Shown piece by piece: positions 27,401 to 36,688 of a stretch of 64,000 nt of DNA; position 1 is the stretch's first letter; each line of letters starts with the position of its first letter. The notes under the pieces were generated by a model. The model was given only the letters and a program-made list of their open reading frames with translations, searched no databases and was not told the origin of the DNA. The DNA comes from Sphingomonas sp. (GTDB taxonomy: Bacteria > Pseudomonadota > Alphaproteobacteria > Sphingomonadales > Sphingomonadaceae), in the NCBI GenBank assembly GCA_017304655.1, contig JAFKLY010000003.1, positions 124,001-188,000 of the forward strand. The letters run 5' to 3'. A program made the position numbers and the translations under genes.

Positions 27401-28071
27401 GCGCGGTCGTGGGCGTGCAGCCCTTTGGCGGCCGTGGCCTCTCCGGCACCGGGCCGAAAGCCGGCGGGCCGCTGTATCTCGGCCGGCTGGTGGAAAATGA
27501 TGGCGTGCCCCTGCCTGCCGGTCCGAGTTCCACCGACCCGGCGCTGCTGGCCTTCATCGACTGGCTGGATCAAAAGGGCGAGGTCAGCGCCGCCGCCACT
27601 GCGCGCGTCTATGGTGAACAATTCCCGCTGGGGCTTGAGCGGGTGCTGCCGGGGCCGGTCGGTGAACGCAATCTCTATGCCCTCCATCCGCGCGGAACGA
27701 TCCTGCTCATGCCCGCCACGTCGCTCGGCCTCTACCAGCAGATCGCCGCGACGCTCGCTACAGGCAATCGGGGCCTTCTTGCAGACATGGCGTTGCCGGA
27801 GGATCTGCCTTTCTCCGTGCTGGCGCGATTGTCCGCCCGCCCGGACCGGCCGATCGCCGGCGCGCTGATCGAAGGCGGGCCGGATCGCCTGCTTGCCGCG
27901 CTGGCGGACGTGGCAGCCCGCCCCGGCCCCATCCCGCTCGTCCAGACCGCAAGCCCGGCCGATTGCGCCGGCGGCCCCGCCTGGCGGCTGGAGTGGCTGG
28001 TGGAAGAAGTCAGCACGTCGATCAACACCACCGCGTCGGGCGGCAATGCCAGCCTCATGGCGCTGGGTTAG
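24442..28071 (+). CDS. putA: bifunctional proline dehydrogenase / glutamate-semialdehyde dehydrogenase
   Basis: 1209 residues. It oxidises proline to glutamate in two linked steps. The proline dehydrogenase barrel covers about 150-480 (SIKLSALHPRYS, RLVKGAYWDAEIKRAQ, FATHNAQSLATIH). The aldehyde dehydrogenase domain covers about 540-1030, with the motif CISPWNFPLAIFTGQ, LIAETGGQNAMIV and the catalytic Cys829 in GQRCSAL. About 160 further residues resemble the extra C-terminal domain of long PutA proteins. There is no N-terminal ribbon-helix-helix domain, so unlike the E. coli protein it should not repress its own gene. It lies 139 bp after the nitrate reductase, perhaps separately transcribed, and converges on cysQ with 6 bp between stops. 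Confidence 0.95.
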   Translation: MTDVAPMPAPFAAFAPPVRAPSALRRAITAACRLPEADCLARLLPEATLTVPMRAAVEETARALISQLRAARKGSGVEGLVQEYALSSHEGVALMCLAEALLRIPDTATRDALIRDKIAPGDWASHLGGGRSLFVNAATWGLVVTGKLVDPVNDGGLGAALTRLIARAGEPVVRRGVDIAMRMMGEQFVTGETIEEALERTRALEAKGFTYSFDMLGEAAATAQDAERYLRAYEAAIHAIGQASAGRGVYAGNGISIKLSALHPRYSRTQADRVMAELLPRVTALAALARSYDIGLNIDAEEADRLELSLDLLESLALDPALAGWNGLGFVVQAYGKRCPFVIDWIVDLARRSGHRIMVRLVKGAYWDAEIKRAQVDGLADFPVYTRKVHTDVAYIACATRLLAAKDAVFPQFATHNAQSLATIHCLAGPDFTPGDYEYQCLHGMGEQLYQQVVGRQGLDRPCRIYAPVGTHETLLAYLVRRLLENGANSSFVHRIGDLTVPIDALVADPAEQVRAMPQPGAPHDQIALPADILPDRRNSAGLDLSDESQLANLTHALRESAATIWTAVPPSGRGETRAVVNPADHRDPVGTVTETAMDEIDRLVASAVQSTWAAMTVTNRAAILERAADALQARMPVLIGLLIREAGKSTANAVAEVREAIDFLRYYAVQARSTLGGARPLGPVVCISPWNFPLAIFTGQVAAALAAGNPVLAKPAEETPLIAAQAVHILHEAGVPPDALQLVPGDGAIGAALVCASQVAAVLFTGSTEVARLIQAQLATRLSRAGKAIPLIAETGGQNAMIVDSSALPEQVVADVLTSAFDSTGQRCSALRILCLQDDIADRTLTMLKGAMAELRIGRTDRLAIDIGPVITDEARRGIESHIAAMRTKGRTVTQLPLPADAIHGTFVPPTIIELDSIAELSREVFGPVLHVVRYARAELDHLIGAINATGYGLTFGLHTRLEETIAHVTSRVRAGNHYINRNIIGAVVGVQPFGGRGLSGTGPKAGGPLYLGRLVENDGVPLPAGPSSTDPALLAFIDWLDQKGEVSAAATARVYGEQFPLGLERVLPGPVGERNLYALHPRGTILLMPATSLGLYQQIAATLATGNRGLLADMALPEDLPFSVLARLSARPDRPIAGALIEGGPDRLLAALADVAARPGPIPLVQTASPADCAGGPAWRLEWLVEEVSTSINTTASGGNASLMALG

Positions 28072-28077
28072 AGGCTC

Positions 28078-28821
28078 TCAGAGACCCGCCACCAGCGCCA
28101 GAACCGGCGCAGCATGCTCGGCACGGCAGATCAGCAGATCGGGCATGTAGACGTCGGCCTGATTGTAGCGCAGCGGCGCCCCGTCGATGCGCGAGCAATG
28201 CAGGCCATGGGCCAGGGCCACGGCGACGGGCGCACAGCTGTCCCACTCATATTGCCCGCCGGAGTGCAGATAGATGTCAGCCTCGCCACGCACGATGGCC
28301 ATCGCCTTGGCGCCGGCTGATCCCATGGGCACCAGCTCCGCCCCAAGCACCTGCGCTACGGCAAGCGCCTCTGCCGCCGGCCGGGTGCGGCTGACGACCA
28401 TGCGCAACTTTGACGGGGCTGGCGGCACCGTCACAGGACGATCCGACCGCAGCACGAGGTCCAGACCGGGGAGCGCGACAGCGCCAATCGCAGGTACGCC
28501 ATCCACAGCAAGCGCGACATGGACGGCCCAGTCGCTGCGTCCCTCGCCATATTCGCGGGTGCCATCGACCGGATCGACGATCCACACGCGCGACTTGCCC
28601 AGCCGATCCGGCGTATCCTTGCGTTCTTCGGAGAGCAGCCCGTCCTCGGGCCGATGCTCACGCAGCGCAGCGCACAGATACGCATTGGCCTGCGCATCCC
28701 CCGCCGCCCCCAGCGCCTTGCCCTCAGACTGACGGGCCGCGCGCAGAGCGAGCAACCGCGCACCGGCCTCACCGGCCAGCAGCGCGGCCAGCTGAGCGTC
28801 GGTCACAGATCGGGGCTCCAC
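28078..28821 (-). CDS. cysQ: 3'(2'),5'-bisphosphate nucleotidase
   Basis: A 247-residue inositol-monophosphatase-family enzyme that removes the 3'-phosphate from PAP, the by-product of PAPS reduction. Motifs are EERKD (metal ligand), DPVDGTREY (metal site, residues about 82-90) and [14 protein letters not shown] (second metal aspartate). It is the last gene of cysD-cysNC-cysQ, and its start overlaps the end of cysNC by 19 bp. A role in removing PAP during sulfate assimilation fits this context. Confidence 0.92.
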   Translation of the reverse strand: MEPRSVTDAQLAALLAGEAGARLLALRAARQSEGKALGAAGDAQANAYLCAALREHRPEDGLLSEERKDTPDRLGKSRVWIVDPVDGTREYGEGRSDWAVHVALAVDGVPAIGAVALPGLDLVLRSDRPVTVPPAPSKLRMVVSRTRPAAEALAVAQVLGAELVPMGSAGAKAMAIVRGEADIYLHSGGQYEWDSCAPVAVALAHGLHCSRIDGAPLRYNQADVYMPDLLICRAEHAAPVLALVAGL

Positions 28822-30731
28822 ACGCCGATGATCCGCTCGACGATCAGATCAGCCGCTGCTTCCGGCGTGATCTGCGTCGTGTCGATGCGGATTTCGGGGC
28901 GTTCCGGCGCCTCATAGGGGCTGTCGATGCCGGTGAAGTTCTTGAGCTCGCCGGCCCGCGCCTTCTTGTAGAGGCCCTTCACGTCCCGCTTCTCCGCCTC
29001 AGCCAGCGGCGTATCGACGAAAATCTCGATGAACTCACCCGCCGGCAGCATCGCCCGGACCATCTCGCGTTCGGCGCGGAACGGCGAAATGAAGGCCGTG
29101 ATGACGATCAGGCCGGCATCCGTCATCAATTTCGCGACTTCGCCGACACGGCGGATATTCTCGATCCGGTCTGCCTCGGTGAAGCCCAGATCCTTGTTCA
29201 GCCCGTGGCGGACATTGTCGCCATCGAGCAGGAAGGTGTGGCGCCCCAGTGCGAACAGCTTCTTCTCGACGATATTGGCGATGGTGGACTTGCCGGAGCC
29301 GGAAAGCCCCGTGAACCACAGCACCGCCGGAGTCTGCCCCTTCTGCGCCGCGTGCGCCTCACGCCCCACGTCCATCGCCTGCCAATGGACATTCTGCGCC
29401 CGACGCAGCGAGAAATGCAGCATGCCGGCCGCGACGGTCGCGTTGCTGATCTTGTCGATCAGGATGAACCCGCCCAAAGCGCGGTTCTCCGCATAGGGTT
29501 CGAACACGATCGGCTTGTCCGTGGTCAGCTCGGCCACGCCAATGCCATTGAGCTCCAGCGTCTTGGCAGCAAGATGCTCCAGCGTATTGACATTAATCTC
29601 ATATTTCGGCGCCTGCAGCGTCGCCGAGACCGTCTGCGTGCCGATCTTGAGCCAATAGGCCCGGCCAGGCTTGAGCGCCTCGTCCGACATCCAGACGACG
29701 GTCGCCTCGAACTGATCGGCCACCTGCGGCGGCTCCCCCGCTGCGGCAATCACATCGCCGCGCGAACAATCGATCTCATCGGAGAAACACAGCGTAACTG
29801 ATTGACCAGCAACCGCTTCATCGAGATCGCCATCGAGCATCACGATGCGGCTGACCGTGCTGGTCTTGCCCGAAGGGAGCACCCGAATGGCATCGCCCGG
29901 CTTCACCGTGCCGGCCGCGATGAGGCCCGCAAAGCCGCGAAAATCGAGATTGGGTCGGTTGACCCACTGCACCGGCAAGCGGAACGGCGCCTGCTGGTCG
30001 GCACTGTTGTCCACCTCGACCGTCTCGAGATGCTCGATCAGGCTCGGCCCCGTGTACCAGGGCGTGTTGGCCGAGAGCGCCGTGATATTGTCGCCCTTGA
30101 AGCCGGAAATCGGCATCGGCACGAAATGGGTGATGCCGATGCTCTGCGCGAAATCGGCGTAGTCCTTCACGATCCCGTCAAACACCGCCTGATCATAATC
30201 GACCAGATCCATCTTGTTCACGGCCAGGACGATATGCCGAATTCCAACCAGTTGCGCTAGATAGCTGTGACGACGTGTTTGCGTCAGAACACCCTTGCGC
30301 GCATCGATGAGGATCACGGCGAGGTCTGCGGTCGAGGCGCCCGTCACCATGTTCCGCGTATATTGCTCGTGGCCCGGCGTATCGGCGACGATGAACTTGC
30401 GCTTTTCCGTCGAGAAGAAGCGATAGGCGACATCGATCGTGATGCCCTGCTCACGCTCGGCGGCCAGGCCATCGACCAGCAGCGCGAAGTCGATCTCCTG
30501 CCCCTGCGTGCCAACGCGCTTGCTGTCCGCTTCCAGTGCCGCCAGCTGATCCTCGAAGATCATCTTGCTGTCGTAGAGCAAGCGCCCGATCAGGGTGGAC
30601 TTGCCGTCGTCCACGCTGCCGCAAGTGATGAAGCGGAGCATCGACTTGTGCTGATGCTGGTCCAGATAAGCGTCGATGTCCTGCGCGATCAGGGCATCGG
30701 TCTTGTAGATGGGGTCTGCCACGTCGGACAT
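28803..30731 (-). CDS. cysNC: sulfate adenylyltransferase subunit 1 fused to APS kinase
   Basis: 642 residues with two enzymes in one chain. The N-terminal CysN GTPase (about 1-440) has the P-loop GSVDDGKST, the switch region [12 protein letters not shown] and NKMD; it drives ATP sulfurylase (CysD). The C-terminal CysC APS kinase (about 450-642) has the P-loop GLSGSGKST (near 475) and [15 protein letters not shown]. Together with CysD they turn sulfate into PAPS. The start codon overlaps the cysD stop by one base (TGATG). CysNC fusions are common in alphaproteobacteria. Confidence 0.95.
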   Translation of the reverse strand: MSDVADPIYKTDALIAQDIDAYLDQHQHKSMLRFITCGSVDDGKSTLIGRLLYDSKMIFEDQLAALEADSKRVGTQGQEIDFALLVDGLAAEREQGITIDVAYRFFSTEKRKFIVADTPGHEQYTRNMVTGASTADLAVILIDARKGVLTQTRRHSYLAQLVGIRHIVLAVNKMDLVDYDQAVFDGIVKDYADFAQSIGITHFVPMPISGFKGDNITALSANTPWYTGPSLIEHLETVEVDNSADQQAPFRLPVQWVNRPNLDFRGFAGLIAAGTVKPGDAIRVLPSGKTSTVSRIVMLDGDLDEAVAGQSVTLCFSDEIDCSRGDVIAAAGEPPQVADQFEATVVWMSDEALKPGRAYWLKIGTQTVSATLQAPKYEINVNTLEHLAAKTLELNGIGVAELTTDKPIVFEPYAENRALGGFILIDKISNATVAAGMLHFSLRRAQNVHWQAMDVGREAHAAQKGQTPAVLWFTGLSGSGKSTIANIVEKKLFALGRHTFLLDGDNVRHGLNKDLGFTEADRIENIRRVGEVAKLMTDAGLIVITAFISPFRAEREMVRAMLPAGEFIEIFVDTPLAEAEKRDVKGLYKKARAGELKNFTGIDSPYEAPERPEIRIDTTQITPEAAADLIVERIIGVWSPDL

Positions 30732-31636
30732 CAGAAATACCCCTCCTGCTTCTTCTTCTCCATGCCCGCACCACCGGCATCCTTGTCGATCGCCCGGCCC
30801 TGGCGCTCGCTGGTGGTGGTGAGCAGCATTTCCTGGATCACCTCAGGCAGCGTCGCCGCCTCGCTCTCCACCGCGCCGGTCAGCGGATAGCAGCCCAGCG
30901 TCCGAAAGCGGATGGACCGCTCGACGGGCACTTCGCCCGGCTTCAGCGGAAAGCGCTCGTCATCGACCATCAGCAGCAGTCCGTCGCGCTCCACGGTGGG
31001 GCGCGGCGCCGCGAAATAGAGCGGCACGATGGGCACGTCGTTGAGCTGGATGTACTGCCAGATGTCGAGCTCGGTCCAGTTGCTGATCGGGAAGACGCGG
31101 ATGCTCTCACCCTTTGCCTTCTTCGCATTGTAGAGGTTCCACAGCTCCGGCCGCTGGTTCTTGGGGTCCCAGCCATGGCTCGCGGTGCGGAAGGAGAAGA
31201 TGCGCTCCTTGGCGCGGCTCTTTTCCTCGTCGCGCCGCGCGCCACCAAAGGCAACGTCGAAACCATGGAGATTGAGCGCCTGCTTGAGGCCTTCGGTCTT
31301 CCACATGTCCGTGTGCAGCGGGCCATGATCGAAGGGATTGATCCCGCGCTCGGCCGCCTCGGGGTTCTGGTAGACCAGCAATTCCATGCCGCTTTCGCGC
31401 GCCATCCGGTCGCGCAGCTCATACATCGCCTTGAACTTCCAGGTCGTATCGACATGGAGCAGCGGGAAAGGCGGCGGCGCGGGGTAGAAGGCCTTGCGCG
31501 CAAGGTGAAGCATCACCGCGCTGTCCTTGCCCACGGAATAGAGCATCACCGGCTTCTCGGCTTCGGCCACCACTTCACGCATGATGTGGATGCTCTCCGC
31601 TTCGAGGCGTTCGAGATGGGTGAGCGTGCGGGTCAT
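30731..31636 (-). CDS. cysD: sulfate adenylyltransferase subunit 2
   Basis: A 301-residue CysD of the PP-loop ATP pyrophosphatase family ([12 protein letters not shown]), which makes adenylyl sulfate from ATP and sulfate with CysN. Other conserved stretches are [15 protein letters not shown] and [16 protein letters not shown] use the ATG at 31636 ([15 protein letters not shown]), which fits the family; the open frame from 31681 adds 15 residues without support. It is first in the minus-strand cysD-cysNC-cysQ operon. Confidence 0.95.
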   Translation of the reverse strand: MTRTLTHLERLEAESIHIMREVVAEAEKPVMLYSVGKDSAVMLHLARKAFYPAPPPFPLLHVDTTWKFKAMYELRDRMARESGMELLVYQNPEAAERGINPFDHGPLHTDMWKTEGLKQALNLHGFDVAFGGARRDEEKSRAKERIFSFRTASHGWDPKNQRPELWNLYNAKKAKGESIRVFPISNWTELDIWQYIQLNDVPIVPLYFAAPRPTVERDGLLLMVDDERFPLKPGEVPVERSIRFRTLGCYPLTGAVESEAATLPEVIQEMLLTTTSERQGRAIDKDAGGAGMEKKKQEGYF

Positions 31637-31796
31637 GGGTCTTCCTGGGCTTGGCTGGCGTGCGCGCGGCAACGCCATCATGTAGGTCGCGCTGCTAGCT
31701 TACCCCACCCCCCGGCGCAGCATGCTTTTCCTACAAAGCCGGACACTTTGTCTTTCGCCGCTACTGTCGCGCACGCAACAGCAGCGGCGTAACCGG

Positions 31797-34352
31797 TCAG
31801 TCCTTGGCCTTCTTCGCCTTCGGAGCCGCCTTGGCCTTGCCTGCCGCCTTCTTCGGCGCGGCCTTGGCCTTGGTCTTGCCCCGGCCCTTCTTCGCCGGCG
31901 CTGCCGCCGCCCGCGCATCGATGAGCTGCGCCGCCTCTTCCAGCGTCAGGGCGTCCGGCTCGATGGTCTTGGGCAGCGTCGCGTTGGTCGTCCCATCCGT
32001 GACATAGGGGCCGAAGCGCCCGGCCATCAGCTTGATCTCCGCCTCGGTGCGCGGATGCGCGCCCAGCACCTTGAGCGGCTCCGTCGACTTGCGCGCGCCG
32101 CCCCGGTTGGCTGCGTCCGCCAGCTTGGCGACGGCAGCGTTCATGCCCGTCTCGAACACTTCAGCCGTGGACGCGAGCCGCGCATATTTGCCGTCATGTG
32201 CCAGATAGGGGCCATAGCGCCCGATGCTGGCGGTGATGGGCTTGCCCGTCTCGGGATGATCGCCGATCGTGCGCGGCAGCGAGAGCAGCTTCGCGGCCCA
32301 ATCCAGTGTCAGCTCGCCATTGGGCAGATCCTTCGGGATGGAGGCGCGCTTGGTCTCGTCGCCCACCACTGTCTCGATATAGGGGCCGAAGCGCCCCGCC
32401 TTGCGGTGAATGGGCGTGCCCGTCTCGGGATGGTTGCCCAGCTCTTCCGGGCCGCTCGAGGCCGCGTCCCCATCCGCTCCGCCCGGCTGGCCGAATTTGC
32501 GGGTATATTTGCACTCCGGATAGTTGGAGCAGGCGATGAACGCGCCATAACGTCCGCCCCGCAGCGAGAGGCGCCCGCTGTGGCAGAGCGGGCAAAGGCG
32601 CGGATCGCTGCCATCGCCCTTGTCCGGGAACAGCATGGGCGCGAGGAACTCGTCGAGCGCCGCCGTGATCTCGCTCGGCTTCTGCTCCATGATCTCGGCG
32701 GTCTTGGGCTTGAAGTCGCGCCAGAAGGCTTCCAGCACGGCCTGCCACTGCGCCCGGCCGCCGGAGATATCATCCAGCTCATCCTCAAGCCCGGCCGTGA
32801 AGTCATAGGCCACATAGCGCTCGAAGAAGCGCTCCAGGAACGCCGTCACCAGCCGGCCGCTCTCCTCGGCGAAGAAGCGGTTCTTCTCGATCCGGACATA
32901 GTCCCGGTCCTTCAGCGTCTGGATGGTCGAGGCATAAGTGGACGGCCGGCCGATGCCCAGCTCCTCCAGCCGCTTGACCAGGCTCGCCTCGCTGTAGCGC
33001 GGTGGCGGCTGGGTGAAGTGCTGCTCGGCACGGACATCCTTTTTGGCCGGGCTATCGCCCGCCTTCAGGGCCGGCAGCAGCTTGCCGTCCTCATCGTCCG
33101 AATCGTCCCGGCCTTCCTCATAGAGGGCGAGGAAGCCCGGGAAGAGCACGACCTGCCCGGTCGCACGCAGCGCATGCTGGCCGGTCCCGTCGACCAGCTC
33201 GATCACGGTCCGCTCCATCCGCGCCGAGGCCATCTGGCTGGCCAGCGCGCGCTTGAAGATGAGATCGTACAGCTTGGCATGCACACCTGAGCCGACATGA
33301 TCGCGCGAGAAATCGGTCGGGCGGATCGCTTCATGCGCTTCCTGCGCGTTCTTCGCCTTGGTCTGGTAGACGCGCGGCTTGTCCGGCAGGTAGCCGCCGT
33401 CATAGCGGGTCGCGATGGCTTGCCGCGCGGCGGAGATGGCACTGCCGTCCATCTGCACGCCGTCCGTCCGCATATAGGTGATCGCGCCATCTTCGTAGAG
33501 CTGCTGGGCGACGCGCATCGTCTCGCTGGCCGAGAGGCCAAGCTTGCGCGCGGCCTCCTGCTGGAGCGTCGAGGTGGTGAAGGGCGGCGGCGGATTGCGC
33601 GTCGCCGGCTTGGTCTCGACCGATGCGACCGTGAACCGCCCCGCCTCGACATCCGCCTTCGCGGCCTGCGCATCGCCTTCCTTGCCGATGGTCAGCCGAT
33701 CGATCTTGTCGCCGCGCCAGCGCACCAGCCGCGCCTCGAAGCCCTGCCCGCCCTGCTCCAGATCGGCCGTGACCGACCAATATTCCTGCGGCACGAACGC
33801 TTCGATCTCGCGCTCGCGCTCCACCACCAGCCGCAGCGCGACGGATTGCACGCGCCCGGCCGACTTGGCGCCCGGCAGCTTGCGCCAGAGCACCGGCGAG
33901 AGGGTGAAGCCCACGAGATAGTCCAGCGCACGGCGCGCCCGATAGGCGTCGATCAGATCGGCATCGAGCTCGCGCGGATGCTTCATCGCCTCAAGGATCG
34001 TCGCCTTGGTGATGGCGTTGAAGGTCACGCGCTCCACTTCCTTGGGCAGCGCCTTCTTCTGGCGCAGCACTTCCTGCACGTGCCAGGAGATCGCCTCGCC
34101 TTCGCGATCAGGGTCAGTCGCCAGGATCAGCCGGTCCGCCTTCTTGGCCTCGTCGGCAATCGCCTTGAGCTGCTTGGCCTTGTCGCCATAATTCTCCCAG
34201 GCCATCGCAAAGCCATCGTCGGGATCGACCGATCCATCCTTGGCCGGCAAGTCGCGCACATGGCCGTAGGAGGCGAGGACGCGATAGTCCCCACCCAGAT
34301 ATTTTTCGATGGTCTTGGCCTTGGCCGGCGATTCGACAATGACGAGTTGCAT
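31797..34352 (-). CDS. topA: DNA topoisomerase I
   Basis: 851 residues; a type IA topoisomerase that relaxes negative supercoils. The N-terminal TOPRIM domain begins MQLVIVESPAKAKTIEKYLG and contains DPDREGEAISWH. The catalytic tyrosine is Tyr293 in ITYMRTDG. A C-terminal zinc-ribbon is seen (LCPLCHSGRLSLRGGRYG ... CSNYPECKYTR), followed by repeated GRFGPY/GRYGPY modules and a lysine/alanine-rich tail of about 45 residues (histone-like), which is a common feature in this class and probably adds non-specific DNA affinity. It is downstream of dprA in plsY-dprA-topA. Confidence 0.97.
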   Translation of the reverse strand: MQLVIVESPAKAKTIEKYLGGDYRVLASYGHVRDLPAKDGSVDPDDGFAMAWENYGDKAKQLKAIADEAKKADRLILATDPDREGEAISWHVQEVLRQKKALPKEVERVTFNAITKATILEAMKHPRELDADLIDAYRARRALDYLVGFTLSPVLWRKLPGAKSAGRVQSVALRLVVEREREIEAFVPQEYWSVTADLEQGGQGFEARLVRWRGDKIDRLTIGKEGDAQAAKADVEAGRFTVASVETKPATRNPPPPFTTSTLQQEAARKLGLSASETMRVAQQLYEDGAITYMRTDGVQMDGSAISAARQAIATRYDGGYLPDKPRVYQTKAKNAQEAHEAIRPTDFSRDHVGSGVHAKLYDLIFKRALASQMASARMERTVIELVDGTGQHALRATGQVVLFPGFLALYEEGRDDSDDEDGKLLPALKAGDSPAKKDVRAEQHFTQPPPRYSEASLVKRLEELGIGRPSTYASTIQTLKDRDYVRIEKNRFFAEESGRLVTAFLERFFERYVAYDFTAGLEDELDDISGGRAQWQAVLEAFWRDFKPKTAEIMEQKPSEITAALDEFLAPMLFPDKGDGSDPRLCPLCHSGRLSLRGGRYGAFIACSNYPECKYTRKFGQPGGADGDAASSGPEELGNHPETGTPIHRKAGRFGPYIETVVGDETKRASIPKDLPNGELTLDWAAKLLSLPRTIGDHPETGKPITASIGRYGPYLAHDGKYARLASTAEVFETGMNAAVAKLADAANRGGARKSTEPLKVLGAHPRTEAEIKLMAGRFGPYVTDGTTNATLPKTIEPDALTLEEAAQLIDARAAAAPAKKGRGKTKAKAAPKKAAGKAKAAPKAKKAKD

Positions 34353-34471
34353 AAGGCTCCGCTAACCTCTCTCACGTGTACGCGCGAGAGTGGAAAGCGC
34401 AGACCCGGCTCGTCAAGAGGGGCTGACTCCAAATCCGCGAGGGGCACTGAGCCCTGTGTACGCCCGTTCGC

Positions 34472-35563
34472 TCAGGCAAGGCTGACCCGGCCACCGGCGT
34501 GGCGCTGCAAGCGCCCGGCGATCTCGAGTTCCAGCAGCGCGGTCTGCACCAGCGCGGGCGGCAGGCCGGATTGCCGGACCAGTTCATCGACCGCGACCGG
34601 GCTGAGGCTCATCAGGCCAAGCACTTGCTCGCGCTCGCTCTGCCCGAGATCGGCCGGCGGCTCGCCGGAAAACGGCCGCCGGGGCGAGCGCAGCACGCCA
34701 TCGCCAATCGCGCCGATCGCCTCGACGATATCGCTGACGCTCTGCACGAGGGTGGCGCCATCGCGAATGAGGCTGTTGCAGCCCTGTGCGCGCGGATCGA
34801 GCGGGAAGCCGGGCACGGCCATCACTTCCCGGCCTTCCTCGCCCGCCAGGCGCGCGGTCAGCAGCGAGCCGGAGCGTGGCGCGGCTTCAACCACCACCGT
34901 GCCCAGGCTCATCCAGGCAATGATGCGGTTGCGCGCCGGAAAATGCCGGGCCAGTGGTTCGGCGCCGGGCGGCAGTTCGGTCATCAGGAGCCCGTCTCGG
35001 CCGATGATCTCCTGAAGCGCTGCATTTTCCGGCGGAAAAAAGACGTCGATGCCAGAGCCGATGACGGCAATGGTGGAGGCCGGGCCGGCGCCATTGTGAG
35101 AGGCTGTGTCAATACCGCGAGCCAGGCCGGACACGACGACAAGGCCGGCATCGGCAAGGCCGTGGGCGAGTTCGCGCGCGAACCGGTTGGCCGCTGCCGA
35201 GGCATTGCGTGCACCGACCATCGCGACGCAACGCCGGGCGGCGAGCCCCGTGTCGCCACGCAGGATCAGCGCCGGTGGCGCAGCCGACGCCTCCGCCAGC
35301 AGCGGCGGATAGTCGGCCTCGCCCAGGAAACAATAGCGCGCGCCGAGCTGTGCCACGCGCGCGGCCTCCGCCTCGACAGCGCGCATATCGGCTGGCCGGA
35401 AGCGCGATGCGCCGCCCCCGCGTGCGGCGAGGTCAGGCAGAGCCTCAAGCGCCCGTGCTGCTGATCCGAAGCGTTGGAGAAGCTGGCGATAGGCGACCGG
35501 CCCGACATGCGGGGTGCGGATCAGCCGCAGCCGATTCATCTGCTCTTTGCCGAGCGCAGTCAT
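34472..35563 (-). CDS. dprA: DNA processing protein DprA
   Basis: A 363-residue DprA/Smf protein that loads RecA on incoming single-stranded DNA in transformation. It has the Rossmann-like core (VAMVGARNASAAANRFAREL, SGLARGIDTASHNGA, FPARNRIIAWMS, VVEAAPRSGSLLTARLA) and a C-terminal winged-helix region from about 295 (DELVRQSGLPPALVQTALLELEIAGRLQR). The ATG at 35563 overlaps the plsY stop by 4 bp. The frame is open far upstream through plsY in another frame and is not coding there. Confidence 0.94.
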   Translation of the reverse strand: MTALGKEQMNRLRLIRTPHVGPVAYRQLLQRFGSAARALEALPDLAARGGGASRFRPADMRAVEAEAARVAQLGARYCFLGEADYPPLLAEASAAPPALILRGDTGLAARRCVAMVGARNASAAANRFARELAHGLADAGLVVVSGLARGIDTASHNGAGPASTIAVIGSGIDVFFPPENAALQEIIGRDGLLMTELPPGAEPLARHFPARNRIIAWMSLGTVVVEAAPRSGSLLTARLAGEEGREVMAVPGFPLDPRAQGCNSLIRDGATLVQSVSDIVEAIGAIGDGVLRSPRRPFSGEPPADLGQSEREQVLGLMSLSPVAVDELVRQSGLPPALVQTALLELEIAGRLQRHAGGRVSLA

Positions 35564-36162
35564 GCCCGGCCGGACGATCCCACGCGCGGTTCCTCGCCCC
35601 GCAGCAGCCGCGCGATGTTCGGGCGGTGCCGCCAGAGAACCACTGCCGCCATGACGGCAAGCCCCGGCAACAGATCGGCCTTGTCCAGCGCGAAGGCGGC
35701 GATGGGGGCACTCAGCGCGGCGCTCATGCCACCGACCGAACTGATCCGCGAGAGCGCCAGCGCGCCCAGCCAGACACCGGCAAAGACCAGTCCGACGACC
35801 CAGGACAGGGCAAGACAGACGCCGAGCATTGTCGCAACGCCTTTCCCGCCCTTGAAGCCGAGCCAGACCGGGTAGCAGTGCCCCAGAAAAGCAATCAGGC
35901 CGCCCAGCGCCGCTCCGCCCTGCGGCATCAGCGCGGCACCCATCCAGACCGCTGCTGCGCCCTTCAGCCCATCGAGCACCAGTGTCGCGGCAGCGAGGCC
36001 CTTGCGGCCCGTGCGCAGCACATTGGTCGCGCCAATATTGCCTGATCCGATCGCCCGCAGGTCGCCGGCCCCGGCCAGCCGGGTGAGGATGAGACCAAAG
36101 GGGATCGAACCCAGCACATAGCCGAGCAGCAAGACCAGTGCGGGCGTCTGCCATGCCGCCAA
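35560..36162 (-). CDS. plsY: acyl-phosphate glycerol-3-phosphate acyltransferase PlsY
   Basis: A 200-residue polytopic membrane enzyme that transfers the acyl group from acyl phosphate to glycerol 3-phosphate, the first step of phospholipid synthesis. The three PlsY motifs are present: GSIPFGLILTRL, GSGNIGATNVLR, and GHCYPVWLGFKGGKGVATMLG. I place the start at TTG 36162, which follows GGGGGAG at about 9 nt and begins exactly at the first helix; no ATG in frame lies near. It overlaps dprA by 4 bp. Confidence 0.9.
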   Translation of the reverse strand: MAAWQTPALVLLLGYVLGSIPFGLILTRLAGAGDLRAIGSGNIGATNVLRTGRKGLAAATLVLDGLKGAAAVWMGAALMPQGGAALGGLIAFLGHCYPVWLGFKGGKGVATMLGVCLALSWVVGLVFAGVWLGALALSRISSVGGMSAALSAPIAAFALDKADLLPGLAVMAAVVLWRHRPNIARLLRGEEPRVGSSGRA

Positions 36163-36688
36163 GATAGTATCTCCCCCGATGCGAAAGCCGTGGCCTTGTT
36201 GCGCAGCCGGCCCCGCCCATGCAAGCCCGGATCGCATGCGCTGTCTGACAGCCCCATCAGGTCCGGCTCTTCGGCCATCCCTGATCGGCGACGCTTTGTG
36301 CTGTCCTACACGCCGTCCACCATGGCAGGTCTTCCAGCCCATTTCCGTGTTCAATCGGCAGGTGAAGCGACATGCGGCTCATTTTCATCGCAGCGTATCG
36401 AGACCCCGAAGGTACAGGCTTCCCCGGACAGGCCCTGGCGTCCGTCTCATCGGCGGTCCGCAAAAGGTGAGGGAAGCGGAAGTTCACGCCCCCGTGTCGT
36501 GAACTTCGTGAACTTCCACCGCGCCATGACCTGTTGGAGCGGCGCCATCGGCGGACGGCTCCCCACCCTCGGGGGCGGTTCGCAAACCCCTGTCGAGACA
36601 GGAACCGAAATTGCCCTGCGGCCTGTGTGCTCGCATTCAAATCAAATTGGCTGGTGCGATTGTCACCAAAGTGACGCAAACTGTGCCC
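36163..36688. other. divergent intergenic region with repeated GTGAACTTC elements
   Basis: This 526-bp stretch lies between plsY (minus) and the ParA-like gene (plus) and holds no credible gene. It contains three copies of GTGAACTTC (see the repeat at 36478-36517) and a nested inverted repeat near 36576-36607 (CGGTTC/GAACCG around CTGT/ACAG). Open frames through it have a shadow-like composition. Confidence 0.55.
36478..36517. repeat. three GTGAACTTC elements, one inverted and two in tandem
   Basis: GAAGTTCAC at 36479-36487 is the inverse of two abutting GTGAACTTC copies at 36499-36507 and 36508-36516. The outer pair extends to 10-bp arms (GGAAGTTCAC/GTGAACTTCC). It could be a regulator or ParA-linked binding site about 170 bp before the ParA-like gene. 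Confidence 0.6.

Noticed and set aside
31797..31935. separate histone-like gene from the lysine/alanine-rich tail of topA
   Set aside because: The tail is in frame with topA and has no start or ribosome-binding site of its own; such tails are common on this enzyme.
36499..36516. LexA (SOS) box formed by the two GAAC elements
   Set aside because: The spacing is GAAC-N5-GAAC, while the alphaproteobacterial box is GAAC-N7-GAAC/GTTC-N7-GTTC.
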